NCBI GenBank assembly: GCA_011322575.1
Contig: DRMK01000156.1
Location: 1-17,666, forward strand
DNA from: Gammaproteobacteria bacterium
GTDB lineage: Bacteria > Pseudomonadota > Gammaproteobacteria > Thiohalospirales > Thiohalospiraceae
Reading direction: 5' to 3'
DNA: 17,666 bases
The notes under the pieces were generated by a model. It searched no databases and was not told where the DNA came from. It saw only the letters and a list, made by a program, of their open reading frames with translations. Position 1 is the first letter of the stretch; each line of letters starts with the position of its first letter. Shown piece by piece: positions 6,797-14,515 of this stretch. Made by a program: the position numbers and the translations under genes.

Positions 6797-8335
6797 ATGA
6801 TGAACAAAACGCTGCCAAACACGCTGCGGCTACCCGCCCTGCTGCTTCTGCTGCTGGCGATGGCCGGCTGCGCCACCAACCCGGTCACCGGCAAACGGGA
6901 GTTGCACCTGGTATCCGAGGCGCAGGAGATCCAGATCGGAAAGCAGAACTACCTCCCTTCACGGCAGTCCCAGGGAGGCGCCTACCGCCTGGATCCGGAT
7001 CTCACCCGCTACGTCAGCCAGGTGGGCCAGAAGTTGGCCAGGGTCAGCGATCGGCCGGATTTGCCCTACGAATTCGTGGTTCTCAACAACTCGGTTCCCA
7101 ATGCCTGGGCGCTGCCCGGAGGCAAGATCGCCGTCAACCGGGGCCTGCTCCTGGAGCTTGGCTCCGAAGCGGAGCTGGCCGCAGTGCTAGGGCACGAGAT
7201 CGTCCACGCCGCAGCCCGCCACGGAGCGCGTTCCATGGAGCGGGGCATGCTGTTGCAGATGGGCGTAATTGCCACCCGCATGGCAGTGGCCGGGGAGAAA
7301 TATGCGAACCTGATAGTCGGGGCGGCCGGCATCGGCGCCCAATTGATCAACACCAAGTATGGCCGGGACGCCGAGCTGGAGTCGGACCGTTACGGCATGA
7401 AATACATGCTGCGCGCAGGCTACGACCCGCGCGCAGCAGTCACCCTGCAGGAAACCTTCGTGCGGCTCTCCAAAGGGCGCACACCAGGCTGGCTGGAGGG
7501 GCTGTTCGCCTCCCATCCTCCTTCCCAGGAGCGGGTCGAGGCCAACCGCAGATATGCCGCCACGGCTCCTGCTGGACTGCGCGTCGGACGCGAGGAGTAC
7601 CAGTTGCGGATTGCCGGATTAAAGGCAACCAGCCAGGCCTACGCCGACTATGATGCGGGGCGCGAGGCGCTTGCCAGGGGTGATGCGCAAAAGGCGCTGG
7701 CCCTGGCGGACCGCGCCATCGGGGCAGAGGAGCGCGAAGCACTGTTCTGGGGACTACGGGGCGAAGCGCTGCTGAAGCTGGGCAAAAAACGCCAGGCGAA
7801 AACCATGTTTGACCGGGCCTTGCAGCGCAACCCCGACTTTTTTGCCTTCTATCTGCAGCGGGGCATCATCGAGCAGGAGCTGGGAGACAGCGCGCAGGCA
7901 AAGGCGGATCTGGAGCGCAGCCTGGAGCTTCTGCCCACCGCCACCGCCCACTACGCGCTGGCAAACCTGGCGCTGGAGCAACGTAACGAGAGGGAGGCCA
8001 TCGGACACCTGCGCATGGCGGCCGGTTCGCCCTCCCCCCTGGGGCAGCAGGCAGCCCGGGAGCTGGCGCTGCTGGAGCTGCCGCGGGAGCCGGGCAAGTA
8101 TCTCGCGGTGCGCGGAGCGTGGGACGGCGAGGGAGGACTGGTGGTGCAGATCGGCAACCGCTCTCCGATAGCGGTAACAGGGATCCTGCTCGGACTCCGG
8201 AACCGGTACGGCTGGGCGCGTAAAATCCCCATACGGGAGGCCATTCCCGCCGGCAAAAGCATCACCATCCGCCTGCCGGAACCGGGGAGCGAGGTACACC
8301 TGGAGATACTCCGGGCCCGCCCGCTCCTCCGCTGA
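6797..8335 (+). CDS. M48 family zinc metalloprotease, lipoprotein with TPR repeats (BepA-like)
   Basis: This resembles BepA/YfgC-type periplasmic proteases that work with the BAM machinery, degrading or helping to fold stalled outer-membrane proteins. A lipoprotein signal peptide is clear: hydrophobic LLLLLLAMAG before Cys25. The residue after it is Ala, which suggests outer-membrane sorting. The zinc site is intact: H133-E134-x-x-H137, the third ligand E193 in the E-L-E-S-D box, and the H240 of ASHPPSQERVE. About four TPR-like repeats follow from residue 275 to 420 (for example LARGDAQKALALADRAI). The last 75 residues look like a separate beta-rich domain (VVQIGNRSPIAVTGILLGL). At 512 residues it is slightly longer than E. 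coli BepA (487), which is not a lipoprotein. An ATGATG start leaves a one-codon ambiguity. It converges on the kinase gene with seven bases between. Confidence 0.9.
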   Translation: MMNKTLPNTLRLPALLLLLLAMAGCATNPVTGKRELHLVSEAQEIQIGKQNYLPSRQSQGGAYRLDPDLTRYVSQVGQKLARVSDRPDLPYEFVVLNNSVPNAWALPGGKIAVNRGLLLELGSEAELAAVLGHEIVHAAARHGARSMERGMLLQMGVIATRMAVAGEKYANLIVGAAGIGAQLINTKYGRDAELESDRYGMKYMLRAGYDPRAAVTLQETFVRLSKGRTPGWLEGLFASHPPSQERVEANRRYAATAPAGLRVGREEYQLRIAGLKATSQAYADYDAGREALARGDAQKALALADRAIGAEEREALFWGLRGEALLKLGKKRQAKTMFDRALQRNPDFFAFYLQRGIIEQELGDSAQAKADLERSLELLPTATAHYALANLALEQRNEREAIGHLRMAAGSPSPLGQQAARELALLELPREPGKYLAVRGAWDGEGGLVVQIGNRSPIAVTGILLGLRNRYGWARKIPIREAIPAGKSITIRLPEPGSEVHLEILRARPLLR

Positions 8336-8342
8336 GCGCCCC

Positions 8343-9617
8343 CTACGCAGCTCCCCGGCGGGCGAGCAGCGCGGCCCCGTATGCCGCCTCCCCGTGCCGC
8401 GCAGCACACACGGGAACCCCCAGAAACCTGCTGCGGATCTCACTCCAGACACCGTTGCGCGCTCCGCCACCCACAGTGCGCACCGCCACCGGAGCAGGAG
8501 CACCCAGCTCCGCCAGCAACCGGTAGCCACGCCGCTCGATGCGCGCCATGCCCTCCAGCAGCCCCTGGAGAAACCGCGCATCGTCGCGCGGACGCGGCGT
8601 AAGCCGCGGCTGCAGACCGGGGTCGGCCACCGGAAACCGCTCGCCGGGCGCCGGCAACGGGTAGTACTCCAGACAGCCACGCCGGCGCGGATCTATCCGC
8701 GCCGAGATCCGCTCCAGCTGTTCGTCGCTGAAAAAGCGGCGCAGCACCGCCCCACCGCTGTTGGAGGCCCCTCCCGCCAGCCACGCGTCCCCCAGGGGCT
8801 GGCTGTAGATTCCGTAACGGGAGGAGAACAGCGGCCGGTGGGAAACCACCTTCAGCACCATGGTGGAGCCCAGCGAGGTGACCGCATCACCTGGCCGCGA
8901 AACTCCGCTGGCGATGGCCGCGGCGGTGCTGTCAGTGGTTCCGGCCACGATCCGGACGCCGGCCGGCAGACCCAGCCGGCGCGCCAGCTTCGGGAGCAGT
9001 TCCCCCAGCGGCGTCCCCGGTTCGCGCACCTCCGGCAACAGCCCGCCGGGGAGCCCCAGCTTCGCGAGCCATGCGGGCCAGCAGCGCTGCACCGGATCGT
9101 ACCCCAGCTTCAGGGCATTGTTGCTGTCGCTGAAGCCGAACCGGCCACACAGGCGGCCCGTAACCCAGTCCGCCTGGTGCAGAGCAAAGCCCGCCTTCCC
9201 CGGGGTGGTGTGGTCCAGCAGCCAGAGCAGTTTGGCCAGCGCCGACCCCGCCCCCCGCGCCGCACTGTCGGAAGGGGACAGCGCCTCGATGCGTCGCGCC
9301 TGCTCCTTCGCCCTGGTGTCGTCATACATGAGCGCCGGGGCCAGGGGATGGCCATCCGCATCGGTGAGCAGCGTGGTGGAGGAGGTTCCATCCACCGCCA
9401 GGGACCGCACCGCGCCGGCATCGATCCCGGCGGACAGGCGGCGCAGGGTGGCCACCACCGCCTCCCACCAGATCTCCGGGTCCTGCTCCACCCTCCCGCC
9501 GCTGCGCACCGGGGCGGGTAGCGGACAGGCAGCGCTGCCGTGAGTACCGCCGGCAGCATCGATGGCGATGGCCCGGCACCCCGAAGTGCCCAGGTCGATA
9601 CCGACGTAGAGGTTCAA
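8343..9617 (-). CDS. FGGY carbohydrate kinase, probable D-ribulokinase (cyanobacterial/plant type)
   Basis: This is an ATP-dependent sugar kinase of the FGGY family. VGIDLGTSG (residues 5-13) is the first phosphate loop, VDGTSSTTLL is at 75-84, the probable catalytic base is D229 in GTTDSTAA, SLGST (248-252) is the second phosphate motif, and TVGGGARN (381-388) is the adenosine motif. Several stretches, namely LHQADW, SNNALKLGYDP, GGASNSGGAVLRRFFSDEQLERIS and YYPLPAPGERFPVADP, agree closely with what I remember of the cyanobacterial and chloroplast D-ribulokinase (formerly xylulose kinase-1), more than with XylB. It would make ribulose 5-phosphate from D-ribulose. The start is taken as TTG at 9617, overlapping the queF stop as TTGA; it gives 424 residues beginning right at the family N terminus. 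The upstream ATG at 9737 lies within queF and adds unrelated sequence. No ribosome site is visible, as expected for coupling. It may also be a recent import. Confidence 0.85.
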   Translation of the reverse strand: MNLYVGIDLGTSGCRAIAIDAAGGTHGSAACPLPAPVRSGGRVEQDPEIWWEAVVATLRRLSAGIDAGAVRSLAVDGTSSTTLLTDADGHPLAPALMYDDTRAKEQARRIEALSPSDSAARGAGSALAKLLWLLDHTTPGKAGFALHQADWVTGRLCGRFGFSDSNNALKLGYDPVQRCWPAWLAKLGLPGGLLPEVREPGTPLGELLPKLARRLGLPAGVRIVAGTTDSTAAAIASGVSRPGDAVTSLGSTMVLKVVSHRPLFSSRYGIYSQPLGDAWLAGGASNSGGAVLRRFFSDEQLERISARIDPRRRGCLEYYPLPAPGERFPVADPGLQPRLTPRPRDDARFLQGLLEGMARIERRGYRLLAELGAPAPVAVRTVGGGARNGVWSEIRSRFLGVPVCAARHGEAAYGAALLARRGAA

Positions 9618-10003
9618 GGCAGCTCGACGGGCCGCGGCGGTTCCCAGCCCGGCCGGCGATGCTCGGCAACCACCGTGGTATAGATCCCGCCGCGCACGTT
9701 GAACCTTCCCCGGACGCGCATGAAGCGGGGGGCGCACGCAGCCACCAGATCATCCAGGATGCTGTTGGTGACCGCCTCGTGGAACGCCCCCTCGTCACGG
9801 AACGACCAGACATACAGCTTCAGCGACTTCAGCTCCACGCAGAGCCGGTCGGGAACATAGTCTATGAACAGGGTGGCGAAATCCGGCTGCCCGGTCTTGG
9901 GGCACAGGCAGGTGAATTCGGGGATCTCGATATGGATGGTGTAGTCCCGCTCCGGGAGCGGGTTGTCGAAGGTATCCAGCTGTTTCCCTGGACGGGTAGG
10001 CAT
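9614..10003 (-). CDS. queF: NADPH-dependent 7-cyano-7-deazaguanine reductase QueF (short type)
   Basis: QueF reduces the nitrile of preQ0 to the aminomethyl group of preQ1, a step of queuosine synthesis for tRNA wobble position 34. At 129 residues it is the short, unimodular Bacillus-type enzyme, not the long two-domain E. coli type. The catalytic cysteine is C34 in the LCPKTGQPDFA motif and the partner aspartate is D41. The QueF signature VELKSLKLY (about 56-64) and AFHE (73-76) follow. Start at 10003: GGAG lies six bases upstream. An ATG at 10015 would add only MERC and has no ribosome site. The stop overlaps the kinase start, so the two share an mRNA. It diverges from smc over about 120 bases; no preQ1 riboswitch was recognised there. 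Confidence 0.95.
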   Translation of the reverse strand: MPTRPGKQLDTFDNPLPERDYTIHIEIPEFTCLCPKTGQPDFATLFIDYVPDRLCVELKSLKLYVWSFRDEGAFHEAVTNSILDDLVAACAPRFMRVRGRFNVRGGIYTTVVAEHRRPGWEPPRPVELP

Positions 10004-10020
10004 GCAACGCTCCATTGAGT

Positions 10021-10124
10021 TAATATTGACGTTTGGTAACGTTCAGATCGCCCCCTGAAGGACGCTTTATTACCGGCTGTCTTAGTATACTCGAATAGCG
10101 GTTCGTGTCGTCGCCCCGAAACCT
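10021..10124. promoter_or_regulatory. Divergent queF/smc promoter region with two palindromes
   Basis: This gap must hold promoters for both queF (minus) and smc (plus). ACGTT-TGGT-AACGT (10029-10042) is an inverted repeat placed 26 bases upstream of the queF ATG and resembles an operator or a leader hairpin. AGTATACT (10084-10091) is a perfect palindrome containing TATACT, a five-of-six match to a -10 box, on both strands. No strong -35 box is seen at the right distance on either side. No terminator or small gene was seen. Confidence 0.35.
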
Positions 10125-13100
10125 ATGCGCCTGAGCAAAATAAAACTAGCGGGATTCAAGACCTTCGTCGATCCCACTACCATCCCCTTTCCCAGCAACC
10201 TGGTGTGCATCGTGGGCCCCAACGGCTGCGGCAAGTCCAACGTAATCGACGCGGTGCGCTGGGTTATGGGGGAGTCCTCCGCCAAACACCTGCGCGGCGA
10301 CTCCATGAGCGACGTGGTATTCAACGGCTCCAGCACCCGCAAGCCGGTGGGGCAGGCGTCGGTGGAGCTGGTGTTCGACAACAGCGACGGACGCCTGGGG
10401 GGCGAGTACGCCAGCTACAGCGAGGTGGCCATCAAGCGCACCGTCACCCGCGACGGAACCTCCAGCTACTTCCTCAACGGTGTACGCTGCCGACGCCGGG
10501 ACATCACCGGGATCTTCCTCGGCACCGGATTGGGGCCGCGCAGCTACGCGGTCATCGAGCAGGGCACCATCTCCCGCTTCATCGAGGCCAGGCCGGAAGA
10601 GATGAGGGTATTTCTGGAGGAGGCGGCGGGCATATCCAAATACAAGGAACGGCGCCGCGAAACCGAGAACCGCATCCGCCACACGCGCGAGAACCTGGAG
10701 CGGCTCAACGACCTGCGCGAGGAGCTGGACAAACAGCTGGCGCGTCTGAAACGGCAGTCCCAGGCCGCCGCCCGCTACAAGCGGCTCAAGGAGGAGGAGC
10801 GCCTGTTGCGCGGCCAGTTGCATGCGCTGCGCTGGCGGCGGCTGGATCGCCAGTGCGGAGAGCAGGAGCTGCGCAACCGCGAACAGGAGACCGCCCTGGA
10901 GGGACTCATCGCGCAACAGCGCCATACCGAGGCGGAGCTGGAGAAACAGCGCCAGCTGCATGCCGGGAGCATGGAGGAGTTCAACCGCGTCCAGAGCCGT
11001 TTCTACAGCGTCGGGGCCGACATCGCGCGCCTGGAACAGGCCATCCAGCACTCCCGGGAACGCCGCCAACAGCAGCGGCAGGATCTGGCCCGCCTGGAAC
11101 AGGCGTGGCAGGAGGCCACCAGCCATCTGGAGGCAGACCTGCAGACCATCGCGCGCCTGCAGGAGGAGCTGCAGCGGAACGAGCCAGAGCTGGCTCGCGC
11201 CCGGGAGCTGGAGCAGCAGGCGGCCGCCGCCCTGACCGAGGCGGAACAGGCGATGCAGGAGTGGCAGCAACAGTGGGACCAGTTCAACCAGCGCTATGCC
11301 GAACCTTCGCAGAACGCCCAGATGGAGCGTAGCCGGATACAAAACCTGGAACAGCACTCCACCCAGATCCAGCAGCGCATGGCGCGCCTCACCGAGGAGC
11401 AGGGCAGGCTCTCTCCGCAGGAGGAGCAACAGCAGATCGGGGAGCTGGAGCAGGAGCTGGAGAAGGCCCGCGAAGAGGCTGCCAGGCTGCAGCAGGAGCA
11501 GCAGGAACGTAACCGGGAGATCACCAGCTGGCGCGAACGAAACCACCAGTCGGGTGGAGAGCTGGACCAGCTGCGCAGCCAGCTGCAGGCCCTGCGCGGG
11601 CGGCGCGCCTCCCTCGAGGCGTTGCAGCAGGCGGCCCTGAACAGGAACGGCGAGGATCAGGCCACCCGCTGGCTCGCCCGCCACCAGCTGCAGAGTGCAG
11701 AGCGCATGATGGAGAAGCTGCAGGTGCAGCAGGGGTGGGAGCTGGCGGTGGAGACCGTGCTGGGAGATGCGCTGGAGGCGGTCTGCGTCCCTGATCTGGA
11801 GCGGCTGGCCGGTGCGCTGGAGGGGCTGGAGTGCGGGATCTCGCTGTTCGATACCGACACCCTTCCCCACCCCCCGCCCGCCGCGGAAGAGAGCCTCCTG
11901 TCGAAGGTGGATGCCCCGTGGTCCCTGGAGCCGCTGCTGGGGAGGGTATTGTGCGCCGAGAGCCTGGCCGCCGCCCTCGCCAAGCGGGCGCAGCTCGCCC
12001 CCCACCAGTCGGTGATCACCCGTGACGGCATCTGGCTCGGGCCCAACTGGCTGCGCGTGGCGCACAACGACGATGCGCAGAGCGGCGTTCTGGAGCGGGA
12101 GCGGGAACTCAAGCAGCTCGCCGGGGAAGAGTCCCGGCTGACCGGACAGGTGGAGCGGCTGCAACGGGATCTGCAACAGGGGCGCGAACGGCAGCACCGG
12201 CTGGAGGAGCAGCGGGAGGCGCACCAGCGCAAGCTGCATGACGCCAACCGGCAGGTGGCCGCCCTGGAGGCACGGCTTGGAACGGCCCGCCTGCGTCTGG
12301 AGCAGTCCCGCCAGCGGGCCAGCCAGATAGGAAAGGAACTGGAGGAACTGGGCGGGCAGCTCACCAGCTACGCCGCCGAGGGCGAGGCGGCCCGGCAGCG
12401 GCTCAACGCCTCGCTGGAGCAGATGGAGAACCTCGCCTCCCGCCGCGAGCAGTTGCAGGAACAGCGTGACCGGCTACGCGACACCCTGCAGCAGTGCCGC
12501 GAAACCGCCCGCCGGCGGCGCGACGGCACCCATGAGATCACCCTGCGCCTGCAGACCTTGCGCACCGAGCTCGCCTCTGCCCGCCAGGCCGTGGAGCGCA
12601 TTGAGCAGCAGAAGCTACAGTTCTCCGGCCGGCGCGAAGAGCTGCAGCGCTCCCTGGAAGAGGCGGACGCCCCGCTGGAGGAGATGAACGCCCGGCTGGA
12701 GAAGACCCTGGAGCAGCGCAGCGCAGTGGAGCGGGAGATGGAACAGGCGCGGCGCGCCACGGAGGCCATCGAACATCGCATCCGCGAACTGGAGCAGAGC
12801 CGCAGCGGTACGGAGCGAGAGATCGAGCAGCTGCGCACCGCCCTGGAACAGGCACGGATGGCCTGGCAGGAGTTGAAGACCCGGCGCCAGACCCAGCAGG
12901 AGCAGCTGGAACAGGAAGGCCACAACCTGACCGCCCTGTTCCAGGAGATGCCGGAGGAGGCCAGCGAGGAGGAGTGGCAGGCGCGTCTGAACAACCTGGA
13001 CCAGAAGATAGCCCGTCTCGGCCCAATCAACCTTGCGGCCATCGAGGAGTACCAGCAGGCGGAGGAGCGCAAGAGCTACCTAGACGCCCAGAATGACGAC

Positions 13101-13634
13101 CTGATGGAGGCGCTGGCCACCCTGGAGAGCGCAATCCGGAAGATCGACCGGGAGACCCGCAGCCGCTTCCGGGACACCTTCGACAGGGTAAACAACAGCT
13201 TCCGGGAGATGTTTCCGCGCCTGTTCGGGGGCGGCAAGGCCTCCCTGGAGCTGAGCGGCGAGGATCTGCTGGATGCCGGGGTCACGGTGATGGCCCACCC
13301 TCCCGGCAAGCGCAACAGCACCATCCACCTGCTCTCCGGAGGAGAGAAGGCGCTCACCGCGGTGGCGCTGGTGTTCGCCATCTTCCACCTCAATCCCGCC
13401 CCCTTCTGCATGCTGGACGAAGTGGACGCCCCCCTGGATGACGCCAACGTGGGACGTTTCTGCGATCTGGTGCGCGAAATGTCGGACAAGACCCAGTTCA
13501 TATTCATCACCCACAATAAGATCACCATGGAGATGTCCCAGCAGCTGAACGGCGTTACCATGAAGGAACCGGGGGTCTCCCGCCTGGTGGCGGTGGACCT
13601 GGACGAGGCGGCCACCATGGCCGCCACCGCTTGA
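10125..13634 (+). CDS. smc: Chromosome segregation ATPase SMC
   Basis: SMC dimerises through its hinge and, with ScpA and ScpB, forms the condensin that organises and separates chromosomes. The 1169 residues have the full layout. The N-terminal ATPase head carries the P-loop GPNGCGKS (31-38). A long Glu/Gln/Arg-rich coiled coil runs from about 165 to 500. The hinge is at about 530-660 (VETVLGDALEAVCV to GIWLGPNWLRV). The returning coiled coil runs to about 960. The C-terminal head has the ABC signature LSGGEK (1070-1075) and Walker B ending in D1098-E1099. Start and length fit the family. No frameshift is seen despite strong Gln/Glu bias. It is followed after 17 bases by zipA and then ligA, a common gammaproteobacterial order. 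ScpA/ScpB are not in the window. Confidence 0.97.
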   Translation: MRLSKIKLAGFKTFVDPTTIPFPSNLVCIVGPNGCGKSNVIDAVRWVMGESSAKHLRGDSMSDVVFNGSSTRKPVGQASVELVFDNSDGRLGGEYASYSEVAIKRTVTRDGTSSYFLNGVRCRRRDITGIFLGTGLGPRSYAVIEQGTISRFIEARPEEMRVFLEEAAGISKYKERRRETENRIRHTRENLERLNDLREELDKQLARLKRQSQAAARYKRLKEEERLLRGQLHALRWRRLDRQCGEQELRNREQETALEGLIAQQRHTEAELEKQRQLHAGSMEEFNRVQSRFYSVGADIARLEQAIQHSRERRQQQRQDLARLEQAWQEATSHLEADLQTIARLQEELQRNEPELARARELEQQAAAALTEAEQAMQEWQQQWDQFNQRYAEPSQNAQMERSRIQNLEQHSTQIQQRMARLTEEQGRLSPQEEQQQIGELEQELEKAREEAARLQQEQQERNREITSWRERNHQSGGELDQLRSQLQALRGRRASLEALQQAALNRNGEDQATRWLARHQLQSAERMMEKLQVQQGWELAVETVLGDALEAVCVPDLERLAGALEGLECGISLFDTDTLPHPPPAAEESLLSKVDAPWSLEPLLGRVLCAESLAAALAKRAQLAPHQSVITRDGIWLGPNWLRVAHNDDAQSGVLERERELKQLAGEESRLTGQVERLQRDLQQGRERQHRLEEQREAHQRKLHDANRQVAALEARLGTARLRLEQSRQRASQIGKELEELGGQLTSYAAEGEAARQRLNASLEQMENLASRREQLQEQRDRLRDTLQQCRETARRRRDGTHEITLRLQTLRTELASARQAVERIEQQKLQFSGRREELQRSLEEADAPLEEMNARLEKTLEQRSAVEREMEQARRATEAIEHRIRELEQSRSGTEREIEQLRTALEQARMAWQELKTRRQTQQEQLEQEGHNLTALFQEMPEEASEEEWQARLNNLDQKIARLGPINLAAIEEYQQAEERKSYLDAQNDDLMEALATLESAIRKIDRETRSRFRDTFDRVNNSFREMFPRLFGGGKASLELSGEDLLDAGVTVMAHPPGKRNSTIHLLSGGEKALTAVALVFAIFHLNPAPFCMLDEVDAPLDDANVGRFCDLVREMSDKTQFIFITHNKITMEMSQQLNGVTMKEPGVSRLVAVDLDEAATMAATA

Positions 13635-13651
13635 TCATCCGAGGAGCAGAC

Positions 13652-14515
13652 ATGGACGGGCTACGTTTGATCCTGATACTCATCGGCGCCGTGGTAATCG
13701 CGCTCATCTACCTGTTCAGCCGCCGGACCGGCCTGCAGGGGACGGATGATGCGGATCCTGTCCAGCAGGACACCGAATGGATGGAGGAGATCGCCAGACA
13801 GCGGCGTAAATTGAGCGAACGGGAGGAGCGGGCCCACGCCACGGAGCCCCCCGCGGAGGTGCCGGTACTGGAGGATCGGCTCACCATCCCTGCTCCCGTT
13901 ATGGATGCTCCGGAGACGCCGCTGCCGGAAGAGCCGCTCCCCGCCACCGGGCCGGATCCCGCTCCCGCTCCCGCAATGCAGGAAGAGGAAAAGGAAGCGC
14001 CGGCGCCGGCAGAGAAGGAGCCGGAAGAGGCGGACTCCGGAGAGCAGCCGGAGCCAACACCCGCCGCCGCGCCGCCGGAGCTGGTGCTGGCGCTGCATGT
14101 CACCGCTCCGGATGGCGGGGAGTTCGAGGGAGCCGCTCTGTTCAGCGCCCTGGAGGAGAACGGCCTGCGCTTCGGTGAGGGAGGGATCTTCCACTACCGC
14201 CAGCCGGACGGAGAACAGGCGCAAAACGGTGTGCTGTTCAGCGTGGCCAACATGCTGGAGCCGGGAACCTTCGAGGCGGAAGGGGCGGAACGGACCTTCA
14301 CCACCCCCGGGGTGGCCCTGTTCATGCGCGCCCCCGGCGTCGCCCCCGCCCGCGAGATGCTGGAGAAGATGCTCCTGACGGCGCAGCAGGTGGCGGAAAG
14401 GGTGGGAGGCGAGATCCGCGACGGGCGGCGCCAGCCCCTCCGCGAAGCCACTATCCAGGAGATGCTGGACCGCGCCACATCCTTCGACCGCGGCACTCCC
14501 GGATCCGGAGCATGA
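13652..14515 (+). CDS. zipA: Cell division protein ZipA
   Basis: ZipA anchors FtsZ to the inner membrane and is an early divisome component. The protein starts with a single N-terminal membrane helix (LRLILILIGAVVIALIYLF, about 4-22), followed by a basic RR pair. A long linker rich in Pro, Glu and Ala follows at about 40-150. The C-terminal FtsZ-binding domain (about 153-287) runs from LVLALHVTAP through FEGAALFSALEENGLRFGE and FSVANMLEPGTFE to MLLTAQQVAERVGGEIRDGRRQPL. The start at 13652 has a strong GAGGAG (13641-13646) five bases upstream; an ATG at 13631 would add seven residues before the anchor and overlap the smc end. The linker is unusually acidic. Its stop overlaps the ligA start as ATGA. 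ZipA is essentially confined to gammaproteobacteria. Confidence 0.95.
   Translation: MDGLRLILILIGAVVIALIYLFSRRTGLQGTDDADPVQQDTEWMEEIARQRRKLSEREERAHATEPPAEVPVLEDRLTIPAPVMDAPETPLPEEPLPATGPDPAPAPAMQEEEKEAPAPAEKEPEEADSGEQPEPTPAAAPPELVLALHVTAPDGGEFEGAALFSALEENGLRFGEGGIFHYRQPDGEQAQNGVLFSVANMLEPGTFEAEGAERTFTTPGVALFMRAPGVAPAREMLEKMLLTAQQVAERVGGEIRDGRRQPLREATIQEMLDRATSFDRGTPGSGA

Noticed and set aside
9618..9737. ATG at 9737 as the kinase start
   Set aside because: It adds 40 residues of out-of-frame queF sequence before the conserved VGIDLGTSG; the TTG at the queF stop fits the family N terminus.
10004..10060. preQ1 riboswitch ahead of queF
   Set aside because: No C-rich loop hairpin followed by an A-rich tail reaching the ribosome site could be found; only a short ACGTT/AACGT dyad is present.
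10146..12239. 697-codon open frame antisense to smc
   Set aside because: Leu/Gln-rich complement of the coiled-coil codons in a GC-rich gene; no domain, no ribosome site, and smc is intact on the other strand.
10780..13080. Repeated Glu/Gln/Leu-rich codon patterns inside smc as tandem repeats
   Set aside because: They are coiled-coil heptads with varied sequence and no fixed repeat unit.
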